Source: GWE2-42-39 sp942493345 (GTDB lineage: Bacteria > Bacteroidota > Bacteroidia > Bacteroidales > Prolixibacteraceae). Taken from it: 64,000 nucleotides of DNA. Made by a program: the position numbers and the translations under genes. Shown here in pieces: positions 1-9,043 of this stretch (its first letter is position 1; every line of letters begins with the position of its first letter). The DNA lies in assembly GCA_942493345.1 (NCBI GenBank), contig OW818695.1, forward strand, positions 496,001-560,000, in the 5' to 3' direction. The notes under the pieces were generated by a model, which was not told the DNA's origin, made no database searches, and saw only the letters and a program-made list of their open reading frames with translations.

Positions 1-1
1 C

Positions 2-385
2 CCTGAATTTGTGGCCAAAATAGCACAAAAATGGAGCGAAATTAACAAGATAAGGTTTCAGTATATACAGCCGGGAAAGCCCACTCAAAATGCGTACATC
101 GAGCGATTTAACAAAACCTACCGCGAGTCGGTATTGGATGCTTATTTGTTCGACAACCTTGATGAAGTAAGGGAGATTTCTCAGGAATTTGTGGATGATT
201 ACAACAACCACAGGCCTCACGATGCCCTGGGTGGAATATCTCCCCGAAAGTACCGGGAACTTATGACCGAAGGTTACAATCCCTTTGAAGGGCTCCGTTT
301 CGCTTCGGCTACGCCTTCGCTACACTACACCCTTCAAAGGGATTGTTCAACTAGAAAAGAATTGTCTACTTTTGAAGTGTACTAA
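2..385 (+). pseudogene. IS3-family transposase (OrfB), 3' part cut by the window edge
   Basis: This is the C-terminal part of an IS3-family DDE integrase (rve fold), the OrfB subunit that catalyses strand transfer. The frame is open from base 2, so the gene starts outside the window and the GTG at 11 is only an internal codon. The visible protein has the hallmark block PGKPTQNAYIERFNKTYRES, with the catalytic Glu in the segment NAYIERFN, followed by the typical C-terminal motif NNHRPHDALGGISPRKY. After that motif the frame continues for about 35 residues that look unlike the usual short IS3 tail. Whether the whole copy is intact cannot be judged here; it is listed as partial. Confidence 0.85.
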
Positions 386-401
386 AAATGGGAAGCCTAC
401 A
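375..401 (+). repeat. probable right inverted repeat of the IS3 element
   Basis: The bases overlapping and following the transposase stop (AAGTGTACTAAAAATGGGAA and onward) end in CCTACA. IS3-family ends normally finish in CA-3' and overlap or closely follow the orfB stop, so this is the likely right end. The left end lies outside the window, so the match cannot be tested. Confidence 0.45.
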
Positions 402-440
402 CACAACAACAACAACACAAACAACAACAACACAACACAA
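401..440. repeat. (CAA)n simple-sequence tract
   Basis: An imperfect CAA-repeat tract lies immediately after the presumed IS end. It contains no gene and may mark the target site or slippage at the insertion junction. Confidence 0.8.
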
Positions 441-579
441 TCGAAGAAACTGTTTAGTCTTAAAAAATGGCTACACAAAAAGATCGTTTTTTTGATCTTT
501 TGAAAATTGGAGAATGCGAAAATTCATAATAGCGCCACAACTTTGTCATTTGATCCCAAAGAACCTGAGATTAATAAAA

Positions 580-606
580 AAGCTGCACCCATAGAAAGTG
601 CAGCTT
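580..606. terminator. intergenic hairpin, bidirectional terminator-like
   Basis: AAGCTGCAC (580-588) pairs perfectly with GTGCAGCTT (598-606) across a 9-base loop. An A-tract precedes it and a T-rich stretch follows, so it can end transcripts from either side, most simply those leaving the IS element. Confidence 0.6.
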
Positions 607-1037
607 CGTTATTTTGGAATTTAAAAAAAAACTCCGAGTTCCCCCCAATTTTAAAATTCAATAAGACTGTATGACGATCTTATTGAAACACCCCAATATA
701 TTTCAGAAATAGTCAAGAAAACAGCGATCGTATTTCTTCTTTCAATCGAAAAACTGATTTTTAAAGACGTTTACAGGAATATATCCGAAAATACAGGCAA
801 TGGTAACCACCCCAAGCCGAAAATATACTTGTTTATGTTTCACTTTTCTTCTCACTCCCCAAAAATACATCCCAAACAAAACCAAATTGGGAATAAAACA
901 AAGAATTCGACACATGTTTCAAAATAGGTCTCGTGAATTCGAGAATTGTTCAGTTGATAACCGGCCTGCAAAAAGCAAATCCAGCACACATTGATTCATC
1001 TTTAAATCCTAAATTTGCATCGAATCAATAAAAACAC
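607..1037. other. no gene seen
   Basis: AT-rich spacer. The only open frame (64 codons from 800) has no recognisable composition or start context and looks spurious. The last 60 bases presumably hold the promoter of the CYTH gene, but no clear TAnnTTTG element was identified. Confidence 0.6.
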
Positions 1038-1523
1038 ATGGCTATGCCGTTGGAGATCGAACGAAAATTTTTGGTTATCAAAGAAAAAATGGCAATTGAT
1101 GTCCGGGGAGAATATCTTTGTCAAGGCTATCTGAACGACGAACCGAATCGTACCGTACGAATCAGAATTGCAGGTGAATGCGCTTTCCTGACCATAAAAG
1201 GCCCCAGCAAAGGAATTTCAAGAAGTGAATTTGAATACCCTGTTCCTGTTTCGGAGGCTCGGGAAATGCTAAAAATGACCATTTCCCCACCGATTGAAAA
1301 AACAAGATACAAGATTCGGCATGAAGGGCTTTTGTGGGAACTTGATATTTTTCATGGCAGCAACGAAGGATTACTGCTCGCCGAGATTGAATTACAATCT
1401 GAAGACCAGGAAATTAAACTACCTCCGTGGGCCGGGAAAGAAGTTTCGGGTGACCCACGTTACTACAACTCCTACCTGGCAAAATTTCCTTTCGGTAGTT
1501 GGTCCGGAAATAAATTGGTGTAA
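1038..1523 (+). CDS. CYTH domain protein (triphosphatase-type)
   Basis: A 161-residue single-domain CYTH protein. The N-terminal signature EIERKFLV (residues 6-13) is the ExExK motif that binds metal and triphosphate in the tunnel of this family. Later charged strands RTVRIRI, FLTIKG, EKTRYKI and LLLAEIEL carry the alternating Arg/Lys/Glu ligands expected for a complete tunnel. Single-domain bacterial members usually hydrolyse inorganic tripolyphosphate or make no known product; class IV adenylate cyclase is a less likely alternative. Start at ATG 1038, with a second ATG two codons later just ahead of the motif. It stands alone between the IS remnant and the DUF3078 gene. Confidence 0.85.
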   Translation: MAMPLEIERKFLVIKEKMAIDVRGEYLCQGYLNDEPNRTVRIRIAGECAFLTIKGPSKGISRSEFEYPVPVSEAREMLKMTISPPIEKTRYKIRHEGLLWELDIFHGSNEGLLLAEIELQSEDQEIKLPPWAGKEVSGDPRYYNSYLAKFPFGSWSGNKLV

Positions 1524-1630
1524 TTTTTGAAAGCTGCCGCAAAACAAGTACGATTATTTTACGTTATTTTGAAAAACCAAACAAAACCTGATTACACGAA
1601 ATTGATAATAATTATTTTGAATTCTAACAG

Positions 1631-3616
1631 ATGAAATTACGGATTATAGCAAGCTTCATTCTTATCTGCAACATTGCATTTTCTACACCCATTATGAATC
1701 ATTTCGCTCCCGACAAGAAAACCCAGCCTGTCGACTCGCTGCAACAGGGAATGATTTTCCTGAAAAAATTAACAGAAGAGCAAGAAAAATGGTTTTTCAG
1801 CAATCACGAATTAAAAAACTCAATTATCGGCCTCATTCATTACATTGAAGATGAGCAAATTGATACGATGTTGTATAAAATCGACAAATACAAAAACGAT
1901 TCGCTTCTTGTATCACGTCGGTGGCAGGATGTATCCGACACCCTAAGTATCCCTGGGTTTTTACCTGCCGGGCAAATCAGCGAAAAAATGAAACAACTCG
2001 ACCGTGAAATCAGGGACCAAAATCCAACAAATAAAATTCCGGTACCTGAATCTTTATTGTCCGGGGTTGAGAAAAAAATTCATTTCATTTCAAAAGAAAA
2101 TTCACAAACTCTGATCAACCGCAGGTTGCTTATTTTGCCCGACAGTTTAAAAAACCTCTCACAGAAAATAGACACACTCAAACCAGGCACTAAAAAATAT
2201 TTGCAGCAACAGCAGCTCGACAGTTTTCGTACAAACCTGATTGAACAAGCCCGTATAAAATACAACGATTCGTTGCTTCGCCATTATATCGATTCCGTTT
2301 CGACTGCATATAGGAATATGGTCCTTACCCATTTTTCCGATTCGTTGCAAAACCAATTACATGTTTCACTAAAAGAAAAAAACTATCAATTGGTAAAAAA
2401 ATGGAACAATTCATTAGTAGCATCAATGAACGATTCGATAAAACACCTGCTTCCTTTGCTTGTGAAACAAGCCTATCAGTACCCACAGGATGTCTGGGTG
2501 CATAACTTAACCAACGATTCGACCAAGGTTCGGCTACATAACGGAGAAAACTATTCTACCCGCATGTTTATCAAAAATGAGCAAAACGACTCGCTGGGTG
2601 TAAAACTTGAGAACTTGGGACGGAATTCGATGAAAATACTCATTGACGACGGGGTGACTTTTACCCGGTTCAAAGAACAGCAAAAGCGCGACATTCAATT
2701 TAAAAACTTCACTCCGGACAAAAAGCTGGTAAAAGTATCCAGCAAGTACAACATAATAACTCCTTGGGTTCTCGGTGAAAACAGCACGTTGGGTTTTACA
2801 CAGACTTCGTTGAGCAACTGGAAAAAAGGAGGAAACAGCTCACTTTCGATACTCACGGTACTGAAAGGATTTGCCAATTATTCGGATAAAAAAATAAAAT
2901 GGGAAAACAGCGCCGAAATACGTAACGGCTGGATGCGCGTAAACGATGAAAAAGAGGACGCAAAGCTGCAAAAAAACGATGACAAGTTTGAATTGATTTC
3001 CAGACTTGGGGTAAGTGCGTTTAAAAAATGGTATTATAGTGGCGAGGTCGATTTTGAAACCCAGTTTTTTAATGGGTACAAATATCCGAATACAGACAGC
3101 CCGATTTCTGCGTTCATGGCGCCGGCAAAAACCCTTATTAAAATTGGTCTCGATTACAAACCCAATAAAGATTTTTCGTTATTTCTCTCTCCCATTACTT
3201 CAAAAACTGTATTTGTCCGCGATACAGCGCTAATCGACCAAACCAAATTTGGGGTTGATGCCAACAAACGCAGTTTCTGGGAACCGGGGTTCAACGCCGA
3301 CCTAAAATTCAAAAAAACGATTTATAAAGACATTGTTTGGGAAACCAAGTACAAAATGTTCTTTAACTACCGAAGTCCGTTTGACAAACTCGACATCAGC
3401 TGGGAAAATCTGGTCAGTATGAAACTGAATGATTACATCAACATGAATTTCATGCTCCACCTTATTTATGATGACAATGTTACATTTGCAACCGACAAAC
3501 TCGACTCCAACGGCAAAACGATATACGAGCCCAAATGGCAGGTTAAAGAGCTGATCACTATTGGTTTCGCCTACAACATAAACCGTCGGGTTTATAAACG
3601 TCAACAAGTTAAATAA
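1631..3616 (+). CDS. DUF3078 domain-containing secreted protein
   Basis: A 661-residue protein with an N-terminal signal peptide (residues 1-19, ending AFSTP). Residues about 30-370 are mostly helical and charged and I do not recognise them. The C-terminal third (about 375-655) matches the DUF3078 pattern: GFTQTSLSNWKKGGNSS, then alternating aromatic beta strands such as WYYSGEVDFETQFFNGYKYP and a strand-rich end. DUF3078 proteins are typical of Bacteroidota, and the strand pattern suggests an outer-membrane-associated barrel (inference). Most family members are shorter and consist mainly of the DUF3078 part; the long N-terminal extension is notable. It lies 17 bases upstream of the AHSA1-like gene. 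Confidence 0.8.
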   Translation: MKLRIIASFILICNIAFSTPIMNHFAPDKKTQPVDSLQQGMIFLKKLTEEQEKWFFSNHELKNSIIGLIHYIEDEQIDTMLYKIDKYKNDSLLVSRRWQDVSDTLSIPGFLPAGQISEKMKQLDREIRDQNPTNKIPVPESLLSGVEKKIHFISKENSQTLINRRLLILPDSLKNLSQKIDTLKPGTKKYLQQQQLDSFRTNLIEQARIKYNDSLLRHYIDSVSTAYRNMVLTHFSDSLQNQLHVSLKEKNYQLVKKWNNSLVASMNDSIKHLLPLLVKQAYQYPQDVWVHNLTNDSTKVRLHNGENYSTRMFIKNEQNDSLGVKLENLGRNSMKILIDDGVTFTRFKEQQKRDIQFKNFTPDKKLVKVSSKYNIITPWVLGENSTLGFTQTSLSNWKKGGNSSLSILTVLKGFANYSDKKIKWENSAEIRNGWMRVNDEKEDAKLQKNDDKFELISRLGVSAFKKWYYSGEVDFETQFFNGYKYPNTDSPISAFMAPAKTLIKIGLDYKPNKDFSLFLSPITSKTVFVRDTALIDQTKFGVDANKRSFWEPGFNADLKFKKTIYKDIVWETKYKMFFNYRSPFDKLDISWENLVSMKLNDYINMNFMLHLIYDDNVTFATDKLDSNGKTIYEPKWQVKELITIGFAYNINRRVYKRQQVK

Positions 3617-3633
3617 CGGAATAAAACCAACAA

Positions 3634-4014
3634 ATGAAGACTTTCAAAAAATATTTTCAACTGGCGGCAGCCCCTGAAGATGTATACAACGCCCTGACCA
3701 ACCCTGCCATGATTGAAATATGGACCGGCGAGGATGCCGTGATGGAGGAAAAACCCGGCACCGAATTTTCACTGTGGGACGGAAGCATTACAGGAACCAA
3801 CCTGGAATTTGTAAAAGACAATAAAATTGTTCAGGAATGGTTCTTCGGCGAACAGGATGAAAAATCGATTGTGACCATCAAGCTGCACCGCGATAAAAAA
3901 GGCACCACAATGGAAGTTTTACACACCAATATTCCGGATGAAGCTTACGACAATATTGTTGAAGGCTGGCAGGAAGATTATTTCGATGCGCTGAATCAAC
4001 TGTTTGAGGAATGA
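3634..4014 (+). CDS. START-like / AHSA1-type SRPBCC protein
   Basis: A 126-residue protein of the Bet v 1-like SRPBCC superfamily, closest to the AHSA1 C-terminal-type group. It shows the usual features: AAAPEDVYNALTNPAMIEIWTG at the start of the first helix, central beta strands with EFSLWDGSITGTNLEF, and the C-terminal helix motif GWQEDYFDALNQLFE. Members bind hydrophobic ligands in a cavity; no substrate can be assigned. Its ATGA stop/start overlap (4 bases) with the downstream cupin gene implies translational coupling. Confidence 0.85.
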   Translation: MKTFKKYFQLAAAPEDVYNALTNPAMIEIWTGEDAVMEEKPGTEFSLWDGSITGTNLEFVKDNKIVQEWFFGEQDEKSIVTIKLHRDKKGTTMEVLHTNIPDEAYDNIVEGWQEDYFDALNQLFEE

Positions 4015-4517
4015 ACACGGCTGCCTACTGGATTGAAAAATTAGAACTTCAAAAACACCCGGAAGGCGGATGGTTCAGGGAAACGTACCGCTCTGCAGAA
4101 TTTATTCCGAAAGAAAATTTGCCGGAAAGGTATCCGTCGCCGAGATGCTTCTCAACGACCATTTATTACCTGCTTGAAGGCAGCGACCGCTCTGTTTTTC
4201 ACCGTTTAAGGTCCGACGAAACCTGGCATTTTTATACCGGCAATTTATCCATTCGGCTTTTCGTTATTTCCCCGGGAGGAAAACTGACCCAACATTTGGT
4301 AGGATCCAATTACGATAGCGATGAAACTTTTCAGCTACTCATTCCTCAAAACCACTGGTTTGCAGCCGAACCGACCAACCCAAAAGGTTATGCGTTGATT
4401 GGCTGCACAGTTGCCCCCGGGTTCGAATTCGACGATTTTGAGATGGGCAAACGCAATGAGCTCGTAAAAATATTTCCTCAGCACCAGGAACTAATTATAA
4501 AAATGACGAAAGGTTAA
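4011..4517 (+). CDS. cupin domain protein (DUF985 / Cupin_5)
   Basis: A 168-residue cupin of the DUF985 family. The diagnostic N-terminus LELQKHPEGGWFRETYRS is followed by TTIYYLLEGSDRSVFHRLRS, SDETWHFYTG and the closing VAPGFEFDDFEMGKR motif. Structures of this family show a single beta-barrel sugar- or metabolite-binding pocket, but the reaction is unknown. Length is normal. It overlaps the upstream AHSA1-like gene by ATGA and converges on the histidine kinase gene, with which it shares the stop sequence TTAA (4514-4517). Confidence 0.85.
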   Translation: MNTAAYWIEKLELQKHPEGGWFRETYRSAEFIPKENLPERYPSPRCFSTTIYYLLEGSDRSVFHRLRSDETWHFYTGNLSIRLFVISPGGKLTQHLVGSNYDSDETFQLLIPQNHWFAAEPTNPKGYALIGCTVAPGFEFDDFEMGKRNELVKIFPQHQELIIKMTKG

Positions 4518-6319
4518 AGGGTTACAAGCGGCAACGAAATAAAAAATGTACTGCCCTGCCCTATTTTACTGCTCACACGGATGGAACCATTGTTTTTATC
4601 CATAAATTCCTTACAAAGCAACAATCCCAGACCGGTACCCGGTTCATTTTCAGTCCCATTTTGCGATTTCACTTTGTCAATCTTAAAAAGGTTACCTATT
4701 ACCTCGTTATCGATCCCGATCCCAGTGTCGGAGACAGCAATCTCGGCAAAATCTGTTTTTACTTCACAGCACACATTTACCGTACCTCCCCGGGGAGTGA
4801 ACTTAATGGCATTCGATACCAGATTCCGCAAAACAGCATTAAGCATTTGTTGATCAGCAAAAACATGAGCGTCGGTCTCTGCATTTATCTGAAGTTGGAT
4901 ATCTTTTCTTTGAGCCTGGCTGTCCATCAATAATTTCAGGCTCATTAAACTATTTTTCAATTCAATCTCTGTTGGGTAGGGCTTGAGTTTGCCTGTTTGA
5001 ATCCGTGACCAATCCAAAAGGTTTTCCAACAACTCATACGTATTTTTCGATGTTTTATACATCATCATTGCCATTTCCTCGATTTCTTCCTTTTCCAATT
5101 CGTCAATATGCTCCGACAATAACTCACCAACACTAAGAATGCCCTGGAAAGGCGACCTCAGGTCGTGGGCAATGATAGAAAAAAACTTATCCTTTGTCGC
5201 GTTCGTTTCCGACAACTCAATGTTTTTCAGAAGCAATTCAACATCGGCCTGCCTTTTAAACTGGATACTTCTAGCCAATAACCAAAACAGAAAAATAATA
5301 ATGGCTGAAAACAAGAAAGCTATTTGTATCCATGGGAACAAAATAGCAGAAACGGCTTCATCAATTTGCTTCTGAGGAATATAAGATACAATTTTCCATA
5401 AACGTATATTTTCGGGAACAGCGGAGAGATTAGCGGCCTTGCTGTCGTTAAACTGTGGCGCAATGGTAGAAAAAACAAACAATCCTTTTTCGGTTGATAG
5501 AGTTCCCGATTCTTCGCCATAGATAATTTTACTTTCTTCAACAAAATCATTAAAAAAAGTTTTTCCCTTTTTATCTTCAAACATAAAACCCCATTCGTCT
5601 TCAGGGTTAAGGCCAATAAAATAATAACCGTTTTTATTTAAAAAAAGAGTATTGGCATCTGTTCGCTTGGATTCCAACTTAATTTCATCAAGAATGATAT
5701 TTCCTAAAAAATTAACAATCACGATTCCTATTACATTCCGGTCTGAATCGAAAACAGGGGACCCAACCCTGATCATTGGCTTATAGGGAGTCTCGATTTG
5801 ATCGTCTTCAACATTTAAGTCCAACACCGAAAAATAAACCGAATCTTTTCTGAATTTTATTATTTCCTTAAAATAATACCGATCCGATTTGTTTTGAAGT
5901 TTATTTTCAGGAACAATCAAAACATTCTCTCCTTCAAGGTTAATCCGCGCCTTCTCCATTCCTGAAACATCAATAAAACGAACCTGATCATACATTTTCT
6001 TTGAAAGGGAGAACTGATAAAATGTTTCCTCTAAATGGCAGTTAAAATCCGATTTTTCGCGTAGATAAAATAATTCGATCTGCCGGGTCAGGAAAAGCAC
6101 ATCTGATTTCACCAGATTAATGATATCCGAAGTAGCCCGGTTTAATACCACTGCTGATTTCTCTTCCCTTGAAACAATTTCTTTTTTTACACTCGAAGAA
6201 ACCAGATAATCAGCACCCAGCAGGATAAATGACAAGGCCACAAGAAAAGAAAATGTAAGTATAAAAAACAGGAGAAGTGTTTTCTTTATCAGTTTATGAT
6301 TTTCTTTGAAACGGAACAT
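4514..6319 (-). CDS. membrane sensor histidine kinase
   Basis: An orphan sensor kinase of about 601 residues. A transmembrane helix follows the N-terminus (LLLFFILTFSFLVALSFILL). An extracytoplasmic region of about 300 residues with PAS/Cache-like motifs (GSPVFDSDRNVIGIVIVNF) leads to a second helix (IQIAFLFSAIIIFLFWLLA). A HisKA domain carries the phospho-His in FFSIIAHDLRSPFQGIL, and a HATPase domain has the N box (LRNLVSNAIKFTP), G1 (DTGIGID) and G2 (GTGLGLLLCKEF). No receiver domain is present and no response regulator is adjacent. ATG 6319 is preferred; an in-frame GTG at 6370 would add 17 residues. Its C-terminal half is paralogous to the fragment at 11834-12319. Confidence 0.88.
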   Translation of the reverse strand: MFRFKENHKLIKKTLLLFFILTFSFLVALSFILLGADYLVSSSVKKEIVSREEKSAVVLNRATSDIINLVKSDVLFLTRQIELFYLREKSDFNCHLEETFYQFSLSKKMYDQVRFIDVSGMEKARINLEGENVLIVPENKLQNKSDRYYFKEIIKFRKDSVYFSVLDLNVEDDQIETPYKPMIRVGSPVFDSDRNVIGIVIVNFLGNIILDEIKLESKRTDANTLFLNKNGYYFIGLNPEDEWGFMFEDKKGKTFFNDFVEESKIIYGEESGTLSTEKGLFVFSTIAPQFNDSKAANLSAVPENIRLWKIVSYIPQKQIDEAVSAILFPWIQIAFLFSAIIIFLFWLLARSIQFKRQADVELLLKNIELSETNATKDKFFSIIAHDLRSPFQGILSVGELLSEHIDELEKEEIEEMAMMMYKTSKNTYELLENLLDWSRIQTGKLKPYPTEIELKNSLMSLKLLMDSQAQRKDIQLQINAETDAHVFADQQMLNAVLRNLVSNAIKFTPRGGTVNVCCEVKTDFAEIAVSDTGIGIDNEVIGNLFKIDKVKSQNGTENEPGTGLGLLLCKEFMDKNNGSIRVSSKIGQGSTFFISLPLVTL

Positions 6320-6632
6320 CTCGTTTGCTCTTTCATTATTTGTGAATACGATAAAATTACGAATTTCCACAACAGGAATAGTACATTTGTTCCATTTTTC
6401 ACAATCATAAAGATTATTTCAAAGTTATTATACAATTACTTCAAATTAGCATCACGAATATATAATCTTCCAAAATTAGATTTTGGTCAGCCATCACATT
6501 ATTATTTTTAGGCATTGCCCAATACTTAAAAATGTTATTTTTGATACCAGATAGTAAACAGGACTCTTCAAAGTGCCTGAAATTTTTATAAAAAGCACAC
6601 GAAGGAAAAGACACATTTTTAACTCAAATACA

Positions 6633-7709
6633 ATGAAAAACACCTTAGTTATTTTCGCTGTAATACTTCTTTTGACTGCTTGCAACAGTCCGAAAAAGAG
6701 TACCAACGTTGAAACGAAGTCTACCAAATGGACACAGGAGCAGGCCCAGGCCTGGCAACAAAAACAGGGCTGGCTGCGGGGCAGCAACTTCAACCCGAGT
6801 ACAGCAATCAACCAGTTGGAAACCTGGCAGGCCGAATCGTTCGACACGGCTACGATCAATCGGGAACTGGGCTGGGCCGAAGGAATTGGCATGAACGTAA
6901 TGCGTGTGTACCTTCACCATGTAGCTTGGGAAGTCGACAAAGAAGGTTTTAAAGCCCGGATGGGAAAATATCTTGATATTGCCGACAGTCACGGTATAAA
7001 AACCGTTTTTGTATTTTTCGACGATTGCTGGAACCCAACCTATCAGGCCGGTAAACAACCCGATCCCAAACCAGGCGTTCACAATTCAGGCTGGGTGCGC
7101 GATCCGGGCGACCTGATTTTCCAGGATTCAACACTGATCAACACGTTGGAAGCATACGTAAAAGATGTGCTGACCACGTTTAAAGATGATCAGCGAATTG
7201 CTATATGGGATTTGTACAATGAACCGGGAAACTCAAAATATGGAAACAAATCGATGCCTTTACTGAAAAAAGTATTCGAATGGGGCTGGGAAGTTCGTCC
7301 GTCGCAACCGCTTTCATCGGGGGTGTGGAATCTTTCGCTTTCCGATTTGAACAAATTTCAGGTCGAGAATTCGGATATTATCACCTACCACAATTACGAA
7401 AGTCCGGAAAAACATCAGGCAGCAATCGACACGTTGAAAAGATACAACCTTCCGATGGTTTGTACCGAATACATGGCACGCCGCAACAACAGTTTGTTCA
7501 CCAACATTATGCCGATGCTGAAAGAAAACAACATTGGTGCAATCAACTGGGGATTAGTAGCCGGAAAATCGAATACCAAATACGCTTGGGATGAACCAAT
7601 TGCCGATGGTTCGGAACCGCCGCTCTGGTTCCACGAAATTTTCCGTCCCGACGGAACTCCTTACAAACAAGAGGAAGTTGACCTGATCAAAAGTCTGACA
7701 TTAAAATAG
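6633..7709 (+). CDS. cellulase-like TIM-barrel glycoside hydrolase, lipoprotein
   Basis: A 358-residue glycoside hydrolase of clan GH-A type. The start at ATG 6633 gives a clean lipoprotein signal (LLLTAC lipobox); an upstream in-frame ATG at 6573 would bury it. The barrel shows the two expected acids: DLYNEPGNSKYGNK (acid/base Glu after strand 4) and MVCTEYMARRNNS (nucleophile Glu after strand 7). It resembles proteins often annotated as 1,4-beta-xylanase or mannanase-like in Bacteroidota, but the substrate cannot be read from sequence. It likely acts at the cell surface or in the periplasm. A strong hairpin terminator follows it at 7755-7814. Confidence 0.82.
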   Translation: MKNTLVIFAVILLLTACNSPKKSTNVETKSTKWTQEQAQAWQQKQGWLRGSNFNPSTAINQLETWQAESFDTATINRELGWAEGIGMNVMRVYLHHVAWEVDKEGFKARMGKYLDIADSHGIKTVFVFFDDCWNPTYQAGKQPDPKPGVHNSGWVRDPGDLIFQDSTLINTLEAYVKDVLTTFKDDQRIAIWDLYNEPGNSKYGNKSMPLLKKVFEWGWEVRPSQPLSSGVWNLSLSDLNKFQVENSDIITYHNYESPEKHQAAIDTLKRYNLPMVCTEYMARRNNSLFTNIMPMLKENNIGAINWGLVAGKSNTKYAWDEPIADGSEPPLWFHEIFRPDGTPYKQEEVDLIKSLTLK

Positions 7710-7754
7710 AAAAATTGAATTAAAAAGTCTGTTTCTGTTCCATACCAACCTTGA

Positions 7755-7814
7755 AGTTGTCCGAAAAAGTATTTTCTCAGTGAAGAAAACTTACTTTCCG
7801 GACAGCTTTTTTTT
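7755..7814 (+). terminator. rho-independent terminator after the GH gene
   Basis: AGTTGTCCG (7755-7763) pairs with CGGACAGCT (7799-7807, one G-U) across a long loop that itself can fold, and a run of eight T follows. Confidence 0.7.
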
Positions 7815-7930
7815 GCTTAAAAATAGATCGTTACTGTTCATTTTAAGAAAGGGAAATACCCTCATCGATAAATCGCATAATTTATCTGAACAAATTTTAT
7901 CTTATTTTTAGAAATTGAAAAATCTGGATC

Positions 7931-9019
7931 TTGATGAAACTTTCTGAAATCTCGAACATCCGTTTAGCAAGCCAACGCATTGAACCTTCTGCATTTGAAA
8001 ATGTAAAGAAATTGGTGAGTTGGATGGGAGCCATGCAGTCGCAGGATTTTGCAATGGCGAAATGGGCCATTGGCGCCCGCATCAATGGAGCGACAAACGA
8101 AACAGTTGAAGCCGCATTCAATAAAGGAGAAATTATACGCACCCACCTGATGCGCCCGACATGGCATATTATTTCGTCGGACGATATTCACTGGATGCTT
8201 GAGCTGACAGCCCCGAGAATAAAATCGTTGATGAAATCAAGGAATTATGAACTTGGACTATCGGATGAAGTGATTTTAAAAACCAACGGCATCATCGAAA
8301 AGGCGCTTTCAGAAAAAGAATATTTGACGAGGGAAGAACTGACTGTAAAATTTAACACGGCCAATATAAAAACCGACGAAAACCGGCTTTCACACATCCT
8401 GGTCAGCGCAGAACTCGACGGAGTGGTTTGCAGCGGCCCGGCCAACGGAAACAAACAAACCTACGCGCTTCTCAGCAAAAGGGCGCCAAACAGGAAAGTG
8501 CTGAATAAGGACGAAGCGTTGGCCGAACTTGCCAAACGGTACTTTACCAGTCATGGTCCCGCCACACTGAAAGATTTTACATGGTGGTCGGGTTTATCGG
8601 TTACCGAAGCCAGAAAAGCGCTTGACTTTGTGAAATCAGACTTTATTTCCGAAACAGTAAATTCAGAAGACTACTGGTTCTCCGGTTCCCTTTCAGAATT
8701 CAGAAAAAACAAGTCATCGGTTTATTTTCTCCCTGCATACGATGAATTTCTGATCAGTTACACCAATCGCAGTGCATCGATTTCACAGGTCGAAAACCCG
8801 AAAGCCATTTCGAACAACGGTATTTTCCGCCCGGTGATTATTGAAAACGGACAGGTTATCGCGATCTGGAAACGAACCATAAAGAAAGATAACGTAATTA
8901 TCGAAATTGATTTCTTCACTCCTCCCGATGAAAAGATGAAACTTCGTACCGAAGAAGCCGCTATTCAATTCGGAATATTTCTGAATAAAAAAACAGATGT
9001 ACGATTTCCAGCGAAGTAA
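7931..9019 (+). CDS. AlkZ-like winged-helix DNA-binding protein (HTH_42)
   Basis: A 362-residue HTH_42 (PF06224) protein. Family members AlkZ and YcaQ are DNA glycosylases that unhook interstrand crosslinks using a Q-x-Q or Q-x-D motif in a short catalytic loop. Here WMGAMQSQDFAMAKW provides Q36-S37-Q38, matching the AlkZ-type motif. Other family blocks are RTHLMRPTWHIISSDD and LLSKRAPNRKVLNKDEAL, and a C-terminal beta-rich domain with VYFLPAYDEFLISYTNR. The motif position makes glycosylase activity plausible, but many homologues are untested. It stands alone, followed by the convergent pfkA. Confidence 0.8.
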   Translation: MMKLSEISNIRLASQRIEPSAFENVKKLVSWMGAMQSQDFAMAKWAIGARINGATNETVEAAFNKGEIIRTHLMRPTWHIISSDDIHWMLELTAPRIKSLMKSRNYELGLSDEVILKTNGIIEKALSEKEYLTREELTVKFNTANIKTDENRLSHILVSAELDGVVCSGPANGNKQTYALLSKRAPNRKVLNKDEALAELAKRYFTSHGPATLKDFTWWSGLSVTEARKALDFVKSDFISETVNSEDYWFSGSLSEFRKNKSSVYFLPAYDEFLISYTNRSASISQVENPKAISNNGIFRPVIIENGQVIAIWKRTIKKDNVIIEIDFFTPPDEKMKLRTEEAAIQFGIFLNKKTDVRFPAK

Positions 9020-9043
9020 AAGATACAAGAGCTATTTTCCCTC

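Noticed and set aside
401..440. CAA repeats as a possible CRISPR or tandem functional repeat
   Set aside because: Trinucleotide low-complexity tract without spacers; no CRISPR array or cas gene exists in the window.
800..994. 64-codon frame in the gap after the IS element
   Set aside because: Random-looking composition, no family motif and no promoter or start context.
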